A stretch of 7,101 nucleotides of DNA from an uncultured Rhodospirillales bacterium (lineage in GTDB: Bacteria > Pseudomonadota > Alphaproteobacteria > Acetobacterales > Acetobacteraceae). The position numbers and the translations under genes are program-made. The stretch lies in assembly GCA_903932545.1 (NCBI GenBank), contig CAIZGT010000707.1:1-7101 (forward strand), given 5' to 3'. The notes below the pieces were generated by a model. It searched no databases. It was not told the origin of the DNA and was given only the letters and a program-made list of their open reading frames with translations. Below, piece by piece: positions 6,068 to 7,101 of the stretch (position 1 is its first letter; each line of letters begins with the position of its first letter).

Positions 6068-6816
6068 ACCCGGTGTTCGCCCATCTCACCCGCACCCGCA
6101 ATCGCTGCTTCGTCGCGCGCTCGCTGTTTTTGTGGCATCAGATTATCGGTGAAATCTGCGGTGCGGTGCCGCTGCTGCGCCAATTGTCCGGCACGATCAT
6201 CGCCTTGCCGTTGGGGGCGGATGTGATGACGCAATATCTTCCGATTGCGGCCTGCCCAGACGGTTTCGACATCAAGCCCAAGGCCTTGCCGAACGCCGAT
6301 GCCCTGTTCGCTTATGTGCCGGTAGCGGGGCTGCGCTTGGAGATGATTGCCGACATCCCGCCGCGCGCAGGCGTGCTTGGCAGCGCGCTCAATCCCCAGA
6401 TCGCGTCGAAAGTGGCCCGGCGCAGATTGCGCGTGATCGACGCCAAGGGCGCGCTCTATCGTCGACAGGGTGGCGAGCGGTTCATGTTGCGCTACCGCCT
6501 CGATCCGGCGGTGTTGCAGGCGCGCGATCTGCTGTTCCTGCAAATTCTTGCCGAAGACGACACCGCGATGCAGCCATTGCCACCGCTGCGCGCCTGGATC
6601 GAGATCGATCGCCACGGCAAGCGAAACTTGGTGGAAACCTCCGAGACCTCCGCATGCACGCTTGTCCCCGGTGAGGTGATCCGCCTGTCCAGCTTCGCAC
6701 CAGACGCAATGGCGGCGCAGCGAGAGGCTGAAGGGGTGCAGGCGATCCATCTCTACCTTGAAATGACCGGCGATGAGATTGATCTGCAATTGCTGGGCGA
6801 GACGCTGCTGTCGTAG
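6064..6816 (+). CDS. Protein of unknown function, coupled to the GT61-like gene
   Basis: A 250-residue protein that I do not recognise. Its ATG lies within ATGA at the end of the upstream gene (4-bp overlap), so it is probably made by translational coupling and works with that protein. The N-terminus is basic with aromatic residues (RTRNRCFVARSLFLWHQI). A hydrophobic stretch at about 38-50 (LSGTIIALPLGAD) is too short and broken to be a convincing membrane span. The middle has ARRRLRVID and GGERFMLRYRLDP. The C-terminal third alternates polar and hydrophobic residues in a way that suggests beta-strands (LRAWIEIDRHGKRNL, VQAIHLYLEM). No catalytic motif is visible. Base composition matches its neighbours. 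A sugar-binding or accessory role is only a guess from context. Confidence 0.75.
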   Translation: MNPVFAHLTRTRNRCFVARSLFLWHQIIGEICGAVPLLRQLSGTIIALPLGADVMTQYLPIAACPDGFDIKPKALPNADALFAYVPVAGLRLEMIADIPPRAGVLGSALNPQIASKVARRRLRVIDAKGALYRRQGGERFMLRYRLDPAVLQARDLLFLQILAEDDTAMQPLPPLRAWIEIDRHGKRNLVETSETSACTLVPGEVIRLSSFAPDAMAAQREAEGVQAIHLYLEMTGDEIDLQLLGETLLS

Positions 6817-6827
6817 CGGCTCAGCGC

Positions 6828-6928
6828 CAGGGGAGAGGGTGAATTCCATCATCGCAATCCTCCCCCTGCGCGCCGCGACGTTGCCCGTCTGGCCGCCAAG
6901 CCGTAAACATCCGGGCCGCGCGGGGGAG
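6828..6928 (+). repeat. Competing inverted repeats between the operon and valS
   Basis: The 146-bp spacer (6817-6962) holds three pairing segments. S2 (CTCCCCCTGCGCG, 6860-6872) pairs with S3 (CGCGCGGGGGAG, 6917-6928) over 12 bp with one bulged T, enclosing 44 nt. The first part of S2 (6860-6868) can instead pair with S1 (CAGGGGAG, 6828-6835) over 8 bp with one bulged C. The two folds exclude each other. There is no T-run after S3, so an intrinsic terminator is unlikely. GC-rich CTCCCC/GGGGAG repeats of this look are common between alphaproteobacterial genes, so this may be a REP-like repeat. A weak promoter, TTGCCC (6881-6886), 17 bp, TAAACA (6904-6909), could serve valS from within the loop. 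Confidence 0.45.
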
Positions 6929-6962
6929 TGGCCCTGCGGCGCATTTGTCGGGTCTGTCACGC

Positions 6963-7101
6963 ATGCTGTCCAAAACGCACAATCCTGCTGAAACCGAACG
7001 CGCAATCTATGCGGGGTGGGAGAACAGCGGCGCGTTCAGTGCCAATCCAGCGGGCAATGCCGCACCATTCACCATCATGATCCCGCCGCCGAACGTCACC
7101 G
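6963..7101 (+). CDS. valS: Valyl-tRNA synthetase, N-terminal fragment (runs off the right edge)
   Basis: The first 46 codons of a class I aminoacyl-tRNA synthetase that charges tRNA-Val in the cytoplasm. MLSKTHNPAETERAIYAGWE is the typical ValRS opening (K-x-x-x-P...E...W). FTIMIPPPNVT at the edge is the stretch just before the HIGH-type signature, which lies outside the window. The ATG at 6963 fits the family N-terminus. Its ribosome-binding site is weak (GGGT about 9 nt upstream). A TTG at 6945 is in frame but less likely. In relatives valS normally follows popZ; here it follows the glycosyltransferase-like pair by 146 bp on the same strand. Confidence 0.93.
   Translation, partial: MLSKTHNPAETERAIYAGWENSGAFSANPAGNAAPFTIMIPPPNVT

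Noticed and set aside
4004..6816. tRNA-Cys as integration site of a genomic island carrying the two-gene operon
   Set aside because: No second copy of the tRNA 3' end, no integrase, and no visible shift in composition in the window.
6839..6991. A 50-residue GTG-start frame with AGGGGAG upstream, overlapping the valS start
   Set aside because: It runs through the inverted-repeat arms, overlaps valS by 29 bp, lacks a run of valine codons that would suggest attenuation, and looks like translated repeat sequence.
4624..7005. A 793-codon open frame on the minus strand antisense to the glycosyltransferase-like operon and valS start
   Set aside because: It lies opposite three better-supported plus-strand reading frames, is rich in Arg/Ser/Ala as expected of an antisense shadow in GC-rich DNA, and has no recognisable domain.

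Overview
The window looks like an alphaproteobacterial chromosome segment. It is GC-rich and carries the pcm-like / tolC / popZ (DUF2497) gene set, an arrangement I recall from Caulobacter, sphingomonads and relatives. A tRNA-Cys and the start of valS are also present. I cannot fix the order: Sphingomonadales and Acetobacterales both fit.

Layout. Positions 545 to 1 (minus) hold the first about 181 codons of an exported protein that runs off the left edge. Positions 546-875 are a gene-poor gap with two 22-bp-spaced direct repeats and a 15-bp palindrome, possibly an old insertion-sequence end. Positions 3858 to 876 (minus) hold a three-gene cluster: a PIMT-like methyltransferase, a TolC-family outer-membrane channel and the polar organising protein PopZ. 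A good promoter lies upstream of the methyltransferase gene. Divergent from it, tRNA-Cys(GCA) at 4004-4077 has its own promoter. Positions 4223-6816 (plus) hold two genes overlapping by ATGA: a 614-residue protein whose C-terminal half resembles GT61 (DUF563) glycosyltransferases, and a 250-residue protein I do not recognise. Positions 6963-7101 (plus) are the first 46 codons of valS.

How the parts fit together. TolC, the glycosyltransferase-like pair and the exported protein at the left edge all suggest envelope or secretion functions. PopZ is a cell-pole scaffold. In related bacteria I recall valS directly following popZ on the same strand. Here they are about 5.5 kb apart and divergent, so the locus has been rearranged. 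The repeat-bearing gap after popZ is one candidate breakpoint.

The most interesting items are the divergent GT61-like protein with its unknown coupled partner, a 14-bp perfect palindrome in front of that pair, a hairpin that buries the popZ ribosome-binding site, and mutually exclusive inverted repeats in front of valS. I found no CRISPR array, intact mobile element, or clear defence or biosynthetic system.
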